A stretch of DNA of 64,000 nucleotides from Halobacteriovorax sp. GB3 (GCF_028649655.1 NZ_JAQSLN010000005.1:125409-189408); one strand, 5' to 3'; counted from the first letter of the stretch, positions 8,305-16,835 are shown. Program-made: numbers and translations. The notes: generated by a model not told the origin, from the letters alone.

Positions 8305-8921
8305 CAATGATTTCTGTCAACAATCAAATCATTGACCACAAAATCAATGATAAAAAAACAGTGCACGAAATAATGGACTACATCCTAGACAATCATGCAG
8401 GATCTGAAGAAGTTGTAACTTCGATTACGATCAATGGTAAAGAGTTAACTCCTGAGGAGGAGAATACTTGTCTTGATATAGAGTTCTCATCATTCAATCA
8501 TATCAACTTCAAGTTGCAATCTTCACTAGAGATGGCCTATATGTCTTTAGACTCTTGTTCGGGATATATTGATAATGTTATTGCACAAATTCATACAACA
8601 TTGAAGTTGTACAATGAGAATAAGATCGATCAGGCAAATGTAAACTTCTCAGAAGTCATCGAGATCATGGATCTTTTTATTCAATTAATGGCGCGTATTC
8701 ATAAGAACATCAAAAGAGCTCACCCAAGCTACTTTGTTGATAACAAAACGCTTCAATCTTTAGAAATACACCTTCTTTCTATTATGAAGGCCCTTGTTCC
8801 AGCGAAGGAAAAGAACGATATTATCATGTTAAGCGACTTGCTAGAATATGAACTTATCGATAACCTAACTCAATGGAAAATAAAGGCCATACCGGAACTC
8901 AAAAAGACAAGAGAAGTTTAG
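8301..8921 (+). CDS. Hypothetical protein of the glycosylation/two-component operon
   Basis: No known family recognised. The 206-residue protein seems to have a small N-terminal mixed alpha/beta domain (about residues 1-70, with ITINGKELTPEEE) and a helical C-terminal domain (about 75-200). The latter is rich in long amphipathic helices and resembles small flagellar chaperones or four-helix bundles in general character. Start and stop overlap the upstream GT9 gene by four bases, and the histidine kinase gene begins inside its last 49 bases, so the three are almost certainly cotranscribed and probably translationally coupled. A link between the glycosyltransferases and the sensor is a reasonable guess. 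Confidence 0.7.
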   Translation: MTMISVNNQIIDHKINDKKTVHEIMDYILDNHAGSEEVVTSITINGKELTPEEENTCLDIEFSSFNHINFKLQSSLEMAYMSLDSCSGYIDNVIAQIHTTLKLYNENKIDQANVNFSEVIEIMDLFIQLMARIHKNIKRAHPSYFVDNKTLQSLEIHLLSIMKALVPAKEKNDIIMLSDLLEYELIDNLTQWKIKAIPELKKTREV

Positions 8922-10396
8922 TAATAGATGAAGAGTCGAAAGACTCTTCATCATCTTTTTTCTCATATATAGAATCAGAAATTCTTTTAGTTCAAAATAA
9001 TATTCAAGATACAAGTGTTTCAATTAAATCTTCTGATTATTCTCATTTAATTTCTTTACTTAAAAAAGGAACTTTCACATCAGAGAACTTACCTCTCAGT
9101 ATGAAAGATATGATGAGAACAATTGACCAAACAAGAAAATCTCAGTCCTTAAAGGAATTTTTTCTAACGATCTTCAATGCTCCTATTTTTAAAAATGTAA
9201 GCCAACTACAATTTGTCATTCACAGACTAGGGAATAAGTCTGCTGATAGTTACACTGTGGGAGATGGCGTTATAAAAGGTAAGAAAGTTCCAATTGAGAA
9301 GTACAACTCGCTCTTTACAAGTATATCTAAAAGTAAATCTCATTCATTTGATCAAGGGACCCTTTTGTCTGGGATCATTGACTCTTCAGGCTTTTTTCTT
9401 GCTGATGCACAAAGACTAAGAGGTTCTAGTCTCATAATCGTTCTTTCTAACAATTCTTTTCTTCCTCCTGACATAAGCGAAATCAATAAATTAAAATTTC
9501 TAACGAGTGTCATTGTCGAAAGTTTTGAAAGACATATTAATCTTGAAACGACTCAGCGTCGAAAGGAATATGCACAAGAACTGATCAAAAATCTCCCTTT
9601 AGAAATCGACCTCTCTCAAGGAGATGCTAAGGGAAAGGATAGCTTCCAACAGGAAATCGATGGTCACCTTGTTACTCTTACGTTTCCTTCAGAAACTTCG
9701 GTAACAAATATTTATCATCATGAGAGAATTTCTCTTCTTGGAGATCTACTAAACACATTGCAACACGAGCTCTCAAATCCACTTTTTGGGCTTAATCTTT
9801 CAACTTCAATGCTTCTAATGGAAGAGTTCAATGAAGATGCTAAAGAGACGATTCAAGAGATCTCAGAGTCAATTAAGCGCTGTGAACAAATTATTAAAAG
9901 TTTCTCCCATCTTTATAAAGACAAGAGTACAAATACTAAGATCTCTCTCATAGGCTTAATTAAAGAGACTCTCATACTAGCAAAAAGTGAATCGAAGCAA
10001 ATTCAAAAGAAGATTCACCACGAATTAGATGATAGCGACTTCTTAATTTCAACAAACCCTACATGGGTCTCTCAAATCCTTTTCAATCTCATTATTAATA
10101 GTTCACAAGCTTTAAATTCAACTGAAAGAAGGGACAAGCAAATCAATATTACACTGGAAAAGGACAATGATTATTTCATTGTTCAAGTTGAGGATAATGG
10201 GCCAGGTATTGCGAAACCTTTTATTGATAAAATATTTGATCCATTTTACACAACAAAGAAGACAGGAACAGGTCTTGGTCTTTCTATCTGTCAAAACCTA
10301 GCCAAAAAGCTCGGTGGTAAGTTAGAATTTATCCATAAAAGCAATGGAGCTTGTTTTAAACTAGTGATTAAAAATGAAGAAAATTCTACTTATTGA
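8873..10396 (+). CDS. Soluble histidine kinase
   Basis: A 507-residue sensor kinase without evident membrane segments. Residues 1-280 form an unidentified N-terminal sensory region. The dimerisation/phosphoacceptor helix is at about 290-350 with LQHELSNPLFGLN (phosphoacceptor His298). The ATP-binding domain shows an N-box NLIINSSQAL (405-414), G1 DNGPG (441-445), an F-box DPFYTT and G2 TGTGLGLSI (464-472). The H-E-L-S-N-P-L box is the variant found in many kinases of the NtrB/ZraS/HDOD-associated type. The start at 8873 gives a 49-base overlap with the upstream gene; no later in-frame ATG with a ribosome site was seen, so the true start may be slightly downstream. It overlaps the response regulator gene by 23 bases, so the two form a cognate pair. 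Confidence 0.88.
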   Translation: MENKGHTGTQKDKRSLVIDEESKDSSSSFFSYIESEILLVQNNIQDTSVSIKSSDYSHLISLLKKGTFTSENLPLSMKDMMRTIDQTRKSQSLKEFFLTIFNAPIFKNVSQLQFVIHRLGNKSADSYTVGDGVIKGKKVPIEKYNSLFTSISKSKSHSFDQGTLLSGIIDSSGFFLADAQRLRGSSLIIVLSNNSFLPPDISEINKLKFLTSVIVESFERHINLETTQRRKEYAQELIKNLPLEIDLSQGDAKGKDSFQQEIDGHLVTLTFPSETSVTNIYHHERISLLGDLLNTLQHELSNPLFGLNLSTSMLLMEEFNEDAKETIQEISESIKRCEQIIKSFSHLYKDKSTNTKISLIGLIKETLILAKSESKQIQKKIHHELDDSDFLISTNPTWVSQILFNLIINSSQALNSTERRDKQINITLEKDNDYFIVQVEDNGPGIAKPFIDKIFDPFYTTKKTGTGLGLSICQNLAKKLGGKLEFIHKSNGACFKLVIKNEENSTY

Positions 10397-10739
10397 AGAT
10401 GAACCTCTCATTCAAAAGTCTTTAAAAAAACTTTTGGAAAAAAAAGGTGCAGATGTCTCAATAGAGTCCTCAGGAAAAATGGCGATTGAACAAATCATAA
10501 ACAAGGATTTTGATCGAATCATCTGTGATCTTATGCTTCAAGACATAACAGGCTTCGATGTCATTGAAGAATCCAAAAAGAAATTTTCTAAAGAAGAAAT
10601 ATCCGAAAAATTTATTATCATCACGGCCTATACATCTGAACAGACTCTCAATAAAGCTGAGTACTACGGATGTCGTTTACTAGGTAAACCTTTTGAAAAT
10701 ATAAATGAAGCTCTTAAGACATTTCTTGGAGAAAATTAA
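10374..10739 (+). CDS. Single-domain response regulator
   Basis: A stand-alone receiver domain of 121 residues. The acidic pocket is EDE (8-10), the phosphoacceptor Asp52 lies in CDLMLQD, the conserved Thr is in IITAYTS (about 84) and the invariant Lys105 lies in LLGKPFE. There is no output domain, so it must act by binding a partner, as CheY does. It overlaps the kinase gene upstream by 23 bases and shares one base with nadK downstream (TAATG). With flagellar genes close by, a role in motility or surface modification control is possible but unproven. Confidence 0.9.
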   Translation: MKKILLIEDEPLIQKSLKKLLEKKGADVSIESSGKMAIEQIINKDFDRIICDLMLQDITGFDVIEESKKKFSKEEISEKFIIITAYTSEQTLNKAEYYGCRLLGKPFENINEALKTFLGEN

Positions 10740-11644
10740 TGAGTTCTAAAAAAGTTAAGCACGTTTCTATTATTTTAAAGCCAAGAGTTGTAAATGAATT
10801 CTCGACGATTTTGCCAAATCTTACAAAGTGGCTCATGCGTAGAAAAAAGACTATTTCATTTGCAACAACAGAATTAGAGCGCATAAAAAAAATATTTAAA
10901 AACGTTCCTAAGAATATTACATTTCTAAATGAAAAAGAAATCCATGAACAATCCGATCTTATTATTACTTTTGGTGGTGATGGTACATTCATTGGTCATG
11001 CTCGAAAATGTAAAAGAAATTCTCCACCAGTATTTGGTGTGAACATGGGACACTTGGGCTTTATTACTGAATTTGCTAAGCATGAATTTTATGACGGTCT
11101 CGAACATGCCATTAATGGAAAATTCGAAACGACAAAGCTTTGCCTCTACTCAGCTCAAATATTCAAGAAAGAAAAACTAATATCTAAAAGCTATTTTCTC
11201 AATGACGCCGTCATCAATAAGAATGATATTTCAAGAATGTTCACTGTTGAAGTCGAAGCCGATGATGAAAATATCTACAACTTAGCAGGTGATGGACTAA
11301 TTATCAGTTCACCGATTGGCTCTACGGCCTATTCTCTTGCTGCTGGTGGCCCAATTATTCACCCATCAGTTAATAGCATGGCACTCACTCCAATCTGCGC
11401 CCACGCTCTAACTCATCGCCCAATGGTTATTTCTGATAGATCTAAGATTGTTGTAAAACCAACTAGTTCTAGCGAAGCCGTTACTTTAACACTTGATGGG
11501 CAAGAGGCTTTTGTTATAAAGAATGGTGAGCGAGTTGTGATTACAAAAAATACAGCACGCTATGTGAAAATTGTTAAAAACCCAGAGAGAACTTACTATC
11601 ACACTCTCAAAGAAAAGTTTAAGCACGGTAGGCGAGATGGATAA
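10739..11644 (+). CDS. nadK: NAD kinase
   Basis: Phosphorylates NAD to NADP using ATP or polyphosphate in the cytosol. The diagnostic GGDGT motif is in ITFGGDGTFIGHAR (near residues 79-83), followed by GVNMGHLGFITEF. The NAD-binding region DGLIISSPIGSTAYSLAAGGPI and the C-terminal HALTHRPMVI segment are also present. The length of 301 residues is normal. The start codon shares its A with the stop of the response regulator, and the 3' end overlaps recN by eight bases. A nadK-recN pair is a very common arrangement in bacteria. Assignment is secure. Confidence 0.95.
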   Translation: MSSKKVKHVSIILKPRVVNEFSTILPNLTKWLMRRKKTISFATTELERIKKIFKNVPKNITFLNEKEIHEQSDLIITFGGDGTFIGHARKCKRNSPPVFGVNMGHLGFITEFAKHEFYDGLEHAINGKFETTKLCLYSAQIFKKEKLISKSYFLNDAVINKNDISRMFTVEVEADDENIYNLAGDGLIISSPIGSTAYSLAAGGPIIHPSVNSMALTPICAHALTHRPMVISDRSKIVVKPTSSSEAVTLTLDGQEAFVIKNGERVVITKNTARYVKIVKNPERTYYHTLKEKFKHGRRDG

Positions 11645-13241
11645 AACACTAAAATTATCTCTTGAAACAGTATCAATTAAAAACTTTGCTACTTTTGAGG
11701 ACCAAACGATTAATTTTTCAGGTGGTTTCAATTCAATAGTAGGTGAGACGGGTTCTGGTAAGAGTTTAATTTTAGATGCCATTCAGCTTCTTCTAGGTGC
11801 AAGGGCCGATAGAAAACTTGTTCGTAAAGATAGTGAATTTGCAACAATTGAAGCAACATTTATTGGGTCCTCTGAAAGTACAAATCGCTACTTCGATGAT
11901 ATTGGTTACCCAACAGAAGATGATATTACGATTAAAAGAGTCATTTATGCCAATGGTAAGTCTAAATCATTTTTGAATTATCAATCATGTCCACTTTCAG
12001 CTCTTCAAACGTTCTCGAAGAAGTTTATCGACCTTGTTGGACAATTCGAAAATCAAAAGCTTCTCTCAAATGATTATCAATTAATTCTTCTCGATTCATA
12101 CGCGAATCTAAAAAATGATGTTGATAAATACCAAATATATTTTTCAAAATACAATGATCTACTTAACAAGAGAGACGAACTTCTCGAATTAAACGCAAGT
12201 AGAATACAACGAGAAGAATTTGTAAAATTTCAGATCAATGAAATTGAAAAACTCTCACCAGAAATTGGCGAGGAAGAAAATCTTATTTCTAAGAAAGAGA
12301 GTATTCTTAATTACGAAAAAAACATTAATGCTCTTCAAGTTATGTCAGAAATCATTTCAGATGGTGATACCAATATTTTGGCTTTGATCCATCAATGTAA
12401 GAATCTTTCGAGTCAGACAAGTCATGATTTTTCATCATTACTAGAAGAAATTAAGTCTAATGTAGAACAACTCTCTTATGAAGTTTCAAAAAACATAGAC
12501 CAAGAACCACTAGATGAATCAATCGACGATATCATCGATCGTTTAGACCTATATCAAAAGCTAAAAAGAAAATTTGGTGGTTCGATTGAAGCAATTCTTG
12601 AAGAATATGAGAATTTAAGAAAAGAGTTAAATGAGCTCAATGAGAGTGAAATCAATTTACACAATATTTGTGCTCAAATAGAAGATACAAAAAATAAGGC
12701 CTATGCCTTGGCCCAAGAGATTCATGAAAAACGCTCAAAGGCGACAAGTAAGCTTTCCCAAGCTCTAACAAAAAGTGTGCGTCAACTTAAAATGGATGGT
12801 GCAACTTTTGATATTAAAATTCAAGAGTCACAAACAATGGGCCCAAGAGGAATTTCTTCTCTTATTTTTATGGCCGAAACAAATCCTGGCGAAGGTTACT
12901 TTGCCATAAAAGATATTGCTTCAGGTGGTGAGCTTTCTAGAATTCTTTTATCGTTAAGACAAATACTCTCTTCTAATGAATCTATATCTGTTTTCTTATT
13001 TGATGAAATTGATACAGGAGTCGGAGGTGAAACGGCACTAGCAATAGGTAAATCGCTTTATGAAGTTTCAAAAAATTCGCAAGTCATTGCCATTACTCAC
13101 CTTCCACAAATCGCTAGTTTTTCTGACAAACTTATTCTCGTGTCAAAAAGTTCTCACAACAAAAGAACTATTTCCAAAGTAGAAGAGATTACAGGAAAGA
13201 ACAAAAGGGAAGTTATCGAATTAATGGCGCCATTAAATTAG
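11637..13241 (+). CDS. recN: DNA repair ATPase RecN
   Basis: RecN is an SMC-like ATPase that gathers and protects DNA ends during double-strand break repair. The 534-residue protein has Walker A GETGSGKS (36-43), a central coiled coil (about 150-370), the ABC signature ASGGELSRILLSLRQIL and Walker B VFLFDEIDTGVGG followed by an H-loop AITHLPQIAS. An open frame continues 66 bases upstream, but the ATG at 11637 has GGCGAG just before it and gives the usual RecN N-terminus (a short stretch before ...SIKNFATF). This start overlaps nadK by eight bases. The 3' end overlaps the convergent lpxH-like gene by nine bases. Confidence 0.94.
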   Translation: MDKTLKLSLETVSIKNFATFEDQTINFSGGFNSIVGETGSGKSLILDAIQLLLGARADRKLVRKDSEFATIEATFIGSSESTNRYFDDIGYPTEDDITIKRVIYANGKSKSFLNYQSCPLSALQTFSKKFIDLVGQFENQKLLSNDYQLILLDSYANLKNDVDKYQIYFSKYNDLLNKRDELLELNASRIQREEFVKFQINEIEKLSPEIGEEENLISKKESILNYEKNINALQVMSEIISDGDTNILALIHQCKNLSSQTSHDFSSLLEEIKSNVEQLSYEVSKNIDQEPLDESIDDIIDRLDLYQKLKRKFGGSIEAILEEYENLRKELNELNESEINLHNICAQIEDTKNKAYALAQEIHEKRSKATSKLSQALTKSVRQLKMDGATFDIKIQESQTMGPRGISSLIFMAETNPGEGYFAIKDIASGGELSRILLSLRQILSSNESISVFLFDEIDTGVGGETALAIGKSLYEVSKNSQVIAITHLPQIASFSDKLILVSKSSHNKRTISKVEEITGKNKREVIELMAPLN

Positions 13242-13985
13242 AGAAATGAACGTCACTTCATTTGATTTAATTTTAATACATTGCTTTTCAATTCTAGCGT
13301 AACCGCCATTTAGATAACGACATTGCTTTAGGATAACATCGTCTTTTACATGACTGTGGCCACAAATGAGAAAGTCATAATGTTCATCTTCGAGAACATT
13401 TAAAACAGATCTTCTAAACTTATCTTTTACATGAGAATCATCAGTAACTTGATATCTGGATTCATTTCTTTTTCGTGATGCACTCGATGCATTTTTTCCA
13501 ATTAAATTTAATAGGGAATAAGGCATTATATAATTAGCAACACATCTCATAAGAGGATTATTAACGATCTTCTTGTATCGCTGGTAATTTGGGTTTTCTA
13601 TCTCAATATCATCACCATGTGAAATGTGATATTTCTTTCCAGCAATTTCTTTAACTAAAATACCTCTAACAACGACAAGTGATCCTTCTTCAATTGCATG
13701 CTTCTTTTTAAACTTTTCAAATAGTTTTTCTAAATGAAAATCATGATTCCCTTCAAAGAAATAAACTTTTACTCCTATTGAAATTATGTCTTTCAATGTT
13801 TTAAAAAAATTAGAATAGTCTTCGAAATACTCTTCATGTCCGCCAATCATTAAATCAAAAATATCACCTAGAAGATAGACTTCATCTCCCCTTTGAAAGT
13901 CTTGGCGCAGAAAAAGAGTAAGTAATTGATCACCGAAATCATTAGGTTGTTTTACATGGACGTCTGAAATGAAATATAAACTCAT
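13233..13985 (-). CDS. lpxH: Metallophosphoesterase, probable UDP-2,3-diacylglucosamine diphosphatase (LpxH-like)
   Basis: A calcineurin-type phosphoesterase of 250 residues with the full set of metal-binding motifs: SDVHVK (7-12), LGDIFDLMIGG, EGNHDFHLE, ISHGDDIE and ICGHSHVKDD. The FDL and NHDF signatures and the size fit LpxH, the enzyme that cleaves UDP-2,3-diacylglucosamine to lipid X in lipid A synthesis at the inner face of the inner membrane. Close relatives of unknown substrate exist, so the exact name is probable only. It overlaps the PilZ gene upstream by four bases (ATGA) and recN, convergent, by nine bases. Confidence 0.78.
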   Translation of the reverse strand: MSLYFISDVHVKQPNDFGDQLLTLFLRQDFQRGDEVYLLGDIFDLMIGGHEEYFEDYSNFFKTLKDIISIGVKVYFFEGNHDFHLEKLFEKFKKKHAIEEGSLVVVRGILVKEIAGKKYHISHGDDIEIENPNYQRYKKIVNNPLMRCVANYIMPYSLLNLIGKNASSASRKRNESRYQVTDDSHVKDKFRRSVLNVLEDEHYDFLICGHSHVKDDVILKQCRYLNGGYARIEKQCIKIKSNEVTFISLI

Positions 13986-14662
13986 GATAAATCGCTCATT
14001 AATTTTCCAATAGAGACCATCAACTTTTCGATCTCAGGCTTCATTGAAGCATATTTCTCGGAAAACATGAACGATATTCTGTAAGCTCCATACATAAAAC
14101 GATCATTTTTATAGGGAGGAATTTTTTGAACAGCAACAATTGTCGCTTCAATATCGATATTTCTTAGAGGAAATTTAATTTGGCCTTTCGATTTTTGACC
14201 TTCTTTCCATTTAAGATATGGCAGCTCCAACGTACCAAGAACAACTGAGAAACCACCTTCACTTATATCAAAGCACTCAAATTTCTTTCCACCAATAAGA
14301 AATTGAATTGAAAATAGAGGCTCAAATCTTGGAGTCTCTCTTCTTTCAAATCTTTTAATTTTTTTGGGGAATGATGTTCTTAGATTTTTTTCTTCGAGCT
14401 TAATGAGATCAACTTCAAAAGCAACTTTAAAACGAGGAATAAAGACTTTTACAAGTCCTGAGCCCTTTATAAAATTTGTAATGACAGTGCTGAATTTTTT
14501 ATCAAAATCAAAATGAAATTCTTTTCTATGAAGAGAGTGAGATCTTAATTTAACAGGTACCTTTATTAAGTTGCCGTTATTAAGATCCCACAAATAACCT
14601 TCACACTCTGCTCTAGTAATTTCATTAATGATTCCTTTATTATCCACTTTCGCTATCTCCAT
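13982..14662 (-). CDS. PilZ domain protein (c-di-GMP receptor candidate)
   Basis: A 226-residue cytosolic protein. The C-terminal half (about 105-220) is a PilZ domain with both c-di-GMP motifs: RxxxR in FERRETPRF (Arg108 and Arg112) and D-x-S-x-x-G in FDISEGGFS (132-137). Residues 1-100 form a preceding beta-rich domain resembling the YcgR-type flagellar-brake N-terminal fold in general layout, although no specific match can be claimed. It is followed by the LpxH-like gene with a four-base overlap and preceded by the terminator of the flagellin gene. c-di-GMP binding is inferred from the intact motifs; the target could be the flagellum or gliding machinery. Confidence 0.85.
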   Translation of the reverse strand: MEIAKVDNKGIINEITRAECEGYLWDLNNGNLIKVPVKLRSHSLHRKEFHFDFDKKFSTVITNFIKGSGLVKVFIPRFKVAFEVDLIKLEEKNLRTSFPKKIKRFERRETPRFEPLFSIQFLIGGKKFECFDISEGGFSVVLGTLELPYLKWKEGQKSKGQIKFPLRNIDIEATIVAVQKIPPYKNDRFMYGAYRISFMFSEKYASMKPEIEKLMVSIGKLMSDLS

Positions 14663-14675
14663 CCCAAAAGGCCTC

Positions 14676-14712
14676 TAAAAAACCTCCCTAACACGGGCAA
14701 TGTCAGGGAGGT
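14676..14712 (-). terminator. Rho-independent terminator downstream of flagellin gene 2
   Basis: On the minus strand an eight-base-pair stem (14705-14712 with 14682-14689) is followed by six T (14681-14676). It separates the flagellin transcript from the PilZ gene. Confidence 0.88.
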
Positions 14713-14772
14713 AAAATGGGCTTTCGGGAACAAGTAACATTGCCAACTACTCATTCCGAGTTTGAAAGGAGA

Positions 14773-14794
14773 AGGAAGGGTGGGCGCCCTTCCT
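14773..14794 (-). other. GC-rich hairpin in the flagellin 3' untranslated region
   Basis: A perfect eight-base-pair inverted repeat (14773-14780 with 14787-14794, six-base loop) lies 17 bases after the flagellin stop, upstream of the true terminator, and has no T tract. It would form a stable stem in the mRNA and may protect the 3' end from exonucleases. Confidence 0.55.
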
Positions 14795-14810
14795 AAACCT
14801 TATTTCTTAA

Positions 14811-15641
14811 TTATCCTACTAGTCTTAGTGCTGAGTTTGGAATCCCGTTCGCTTGCGCTAAAGTCGAGATACCAGAGTTTTTGATTACGTTGTTCGAAGC
14901 TAGTTTTGCTGATTCCTCTGCTACGTCTACGTCTTCGATTACTGATCTTGCGCTTTCCTGATTCAGTGTTTGTACTTCAAGGTTTGATACAGTTGACTCA
15001 AGTCTTGACTGAATCGCACCAAGGTTCGCTCTAAATCCTGATACTTTTTCAATTGCTTCGTCCACTTGTGCCATAGAGTCTAGGGCACTATCTTTATCTG
15101 CAATTGAAGCACTCGCTACACCAATCGAATCAGCCGTGGCATTAGTTTCTCCAGCATCGAAAGTAATTCTGTTTTGTTCACCGTCAAATGAACCTACTTG
15201 AATATCTTTCGTATCACCTTCACCGTTAAGAACGTTCGAGCCGTTGAATGTTGTTGCTTCCGCAATTCTATCAACTTCTGATGTTAACTGTTGAAATTCC
15301 TTGTCTAGGAAACCTCTTTCAGTATCACCAACTGTGTCTGAAGCGGCCTGAACAGTTAACTCTCTTAAACGAGTCAGGATGTTTGATGTTTCGTTTAAAC
15401 CCCCTTCAGCTGTTTGAACTAAAGAGACACCGTCATTCGCGTTTCTTGTCGCAGCTCTTAGACCTCTAGTTTGAGCTTCTAAGTTCTTTGCGATCGCAAG
15501 TCCCGCAGCATCGTCAGCGGCTTTCGTAATACGTTTACCGCTCGATAGTTTTTCAAGAGAGTCCTTACCTTGTGAAGATACTTCTCTTAGGTTTTTCTGT
15601 ACTGTTTGTGATGCAATGTTTGTAGCAATTCTAAGTCCCAT
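14811..15641 (-). CDS. fliC: Flagellin (copy 2)
   Basis: A filament subunit of 276 residues containing only the conserved N- and C-terminal D0/D1 helices, with a short central part. This is typical of small deltaproteobacterial and Bdellovibrio flagellins. The N-terminus MGLRIATNIASQTVQKNL and the segment SSGKRITKAADDAAGLAI are diagnostic; the C-terminus ends ANGIPNSALRLVG. An open frame extends six codons upstream from a TTG, but AAAGGAG and AAGGA lie there, so the ATG at 15641 is the start. It has a well-matched sigma-28 promoter with a 5'-terminal hairpin, and its own terminator. It is about half identical by eye to the other flagellin upstream. The gene number suffix used in related genomes cannot be assigned. 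Confidence 0.95.
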   Translation of the reverse strand: MGLRIATNIASQTVQKNLREVSSQGKDSLEKLSSGKRITKAADDAAGLAIAKNLEAQTRGLRAATRNANDGVSLVQTAEGGLNETSNILTRLRELTVQAASDTVGDTERGFLDKEFQQLTSEVDRIAEATTFNGSNVLNGEGDTKDIQVGSFDGEQNRITFDAGETNATADSIGVASASIADKDSALDSMAQVDEAIEKVSGFRANLGAIQSRLESTVSNLEVQTLNQESARSVIEDVDVAEESAKLASNNVIKNSGISTLAQANGIPNSALRLVG

Positions 15642-15684
15642 TTTCCTTACTCCTTTCAAATGTTAATAGTTTCGCCATTTTTTT

Positions 15685-15707
15685 TGTCTGAGTTATTTTG
15701 TCAGACA
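15685..15707 (-). other. 5'-terminal mRNA hairpin of flagellin copy 2
   Basis: TGTCTGA and TCAGACA (15701-15707 and 15685-15691, nine-base loop) form a seven-base-pair stem. From the -10 position, transcription should start near 15706-15707, so the stem would begin at the very first nucleotides of the mRNA, a position known to stabilise messages. Confidence 0.5.
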
Positions 15708-15713
15708 CTAACC

Positions 15714-15740
15714 CTATCGCCGCTACGGCAAAATACTTTA
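15714..15740 (-). promoter_or_regulatory. Sigma-28 (FliA) promoter of flagellin copy 2
   Basis: On the minus strand TAAAGTAT (15740-15733), an 11-base spacer and GGCGATAG (15721-15714) match the FliA consensus TAAAGTTT-N11-GCCGATAA at 13 of 16 positions with exact spacing. It is 73 bases upstream of the flagellin start codon. Confidence 0.82.
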
Positions 15741-15866
15741 GTTAATCACTCTGCTTTTTCTAAAAAAACATAGTGATCGGCTATAAATTCAATAACTTAG
15801 AACTTGATTTTTTTGGTATGGTTTTTGGATAGAAAGGACTGTGCCACTTTAGATTATAAAAAAAGG

Positions 15867-15897
15867 AAAAAAAAAGGCCCCTATAATGATAGGGGCC
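15867..15897 (-). terminator. Rho-independent terminator of flagellin copy 1
   Basis: A nine-base-pair stem (15889-15897 with 15876-15884, four-base loop) is followed on the minus strand by nine T (15875-15867). It lies 32 bases after the stop codon. Confidence 0.92.
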
Positions 15898-15928
15898 TTT
15901 GGAAGTTTGTTTGCTGATTCTTGGTTTC

Positions 15929-16762
15929 TTAACCGATCAATCTTAGTGCGCCTTGCCCAGACTGGTTAGCTTGTGCAAGCACTGAAGTTGCTGAGTTAGA
16001 AAGAATATTAGTTCTCGCTAGTTCAGCTGATTCAGAAGCAATATCAGTGTCTCTGATTCTCGAGTTCGCTGCTGATTGGTTTTCAACAGAAACTTCAAGG
16101 TTAGAGATTGTCGATTGAAGTCTGTTCTGGAGCGCACCTAGGTTTGCTCTGTTCTCAGAAATCCTAGAAATTGCTGTATCAATTGCTTCTAGGTTTTCCT
16201 GTGCTCCACCTTTCGATGCAACACTTAGGCCTTCAAGACCGATATCTGCTGTTTTAGCGCTAGAATCTTGTGGCTGGTATGAAATTCTATCATTCTCAGC
16301 ATTATTATTGATACCAATTTGAAAATCTAATGTTTCGCCTTGTCCATTTAATAGGTTTTTCCCGTTAAATTGAGTCGACTCTGCAATTCTATCAACTTCT
16401 TTTACAAGAGATTGGAATTCCATATCAGTAAACTTTCTCTCAGTATCTCCAACAGTGTCTGAAGCTGATTGAACCGATAGTTCTCTCAGTCTTGTTAGAA
16501 TGTTAGAAACCTCATTTAGACCACCTTCAGCTGTTTGAATCATAGAGATACCATCTCCGGCGTTTCTCGTTGCTTGTCTAGTCGACTTAATGTTAGCTTT
16601 TAACTTTTCACTAATCGCAAGACCTGCAGCATCGTCTCCCGCTTTATTAATTCTATTACCTGAAGCTAGTTTTTCTAGCGAACTATTTTGCGCAGTCTTA
16701 ACTTGTCCTAGACTTCTTTGCGCAGCTAATGATTGAACATTTGTGTTAATTCTTAAACCCAT
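15929..16762 (-). CDS. fliC: Flagellin (copy 1)
   Basis: A 277-residue flagellin with MGLRINTNVQSLAAQRSL at the N-terminus, the diagnostic LASGNRINKAGDDAAGLAIS segment and the C-terminal LAQANQSGQGALRLIG. Like its neighbour it lacks a large variable D2/D3 domain. ATG at 16762 is preceded by GGAGA (16772-16768) at five-base spacing. No sigma-28 promoter was found upstream; instead there is a roughly 125-base leader with a hairpin. The two flagellins may therefore be switched on by different sigma factors. FliS and FliD, which handle its product, are encoded at 1663-3458. The two genes are separated by a terminator and so are separate transcripts. Confidence 0.95.
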   Translation of the reverse strand: MGLRINTNVQSLAAQRSLGQVKTAQNSSLEKLASGNRINKAGDDAAGLAISEKLKANIKSTRQATRNAGDGISMIQTAEGGLNEVSNILTRLRELSVQSASDTVGDTERKFTDMEFQSLVKEVDRIAESTQFNGKNLLNGQGETLDFQIGINNNAENDRISYQPQDSSAKTADIGLEGLSVASKGGAQENLEAIDTAISRISENRANLGALQNRLQSTISNLEVSVENQSAANSRIRDTDIASESAELARTNILSNSATSVLAQANQSGQGALRLIG

Positions 16763-16785
16763 ACTAATCTCCTCGAATCGTCAAA

Positions 16786-16792
16786 CCTCCTT
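16786..16792 (-). promoter_or_regulatory. Second SD-like AAGGAGG in the flagellin leader
   Basis: A perfect AAGGAGG lies 24 bases upstream of the start codon, besides the true ribosome site GGAGA at 16768-16772. Two GGA motifs this close to a flagellin start resemble CsrA-binding leaders. No csrA gene is in the window; this is a hypothesis. Confidence 0.3.
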
Positions 16793-16835
16793 GTGAATTG
16801 CATCTAAGACAACCTTGTCGAAGATGTTTAAAACA

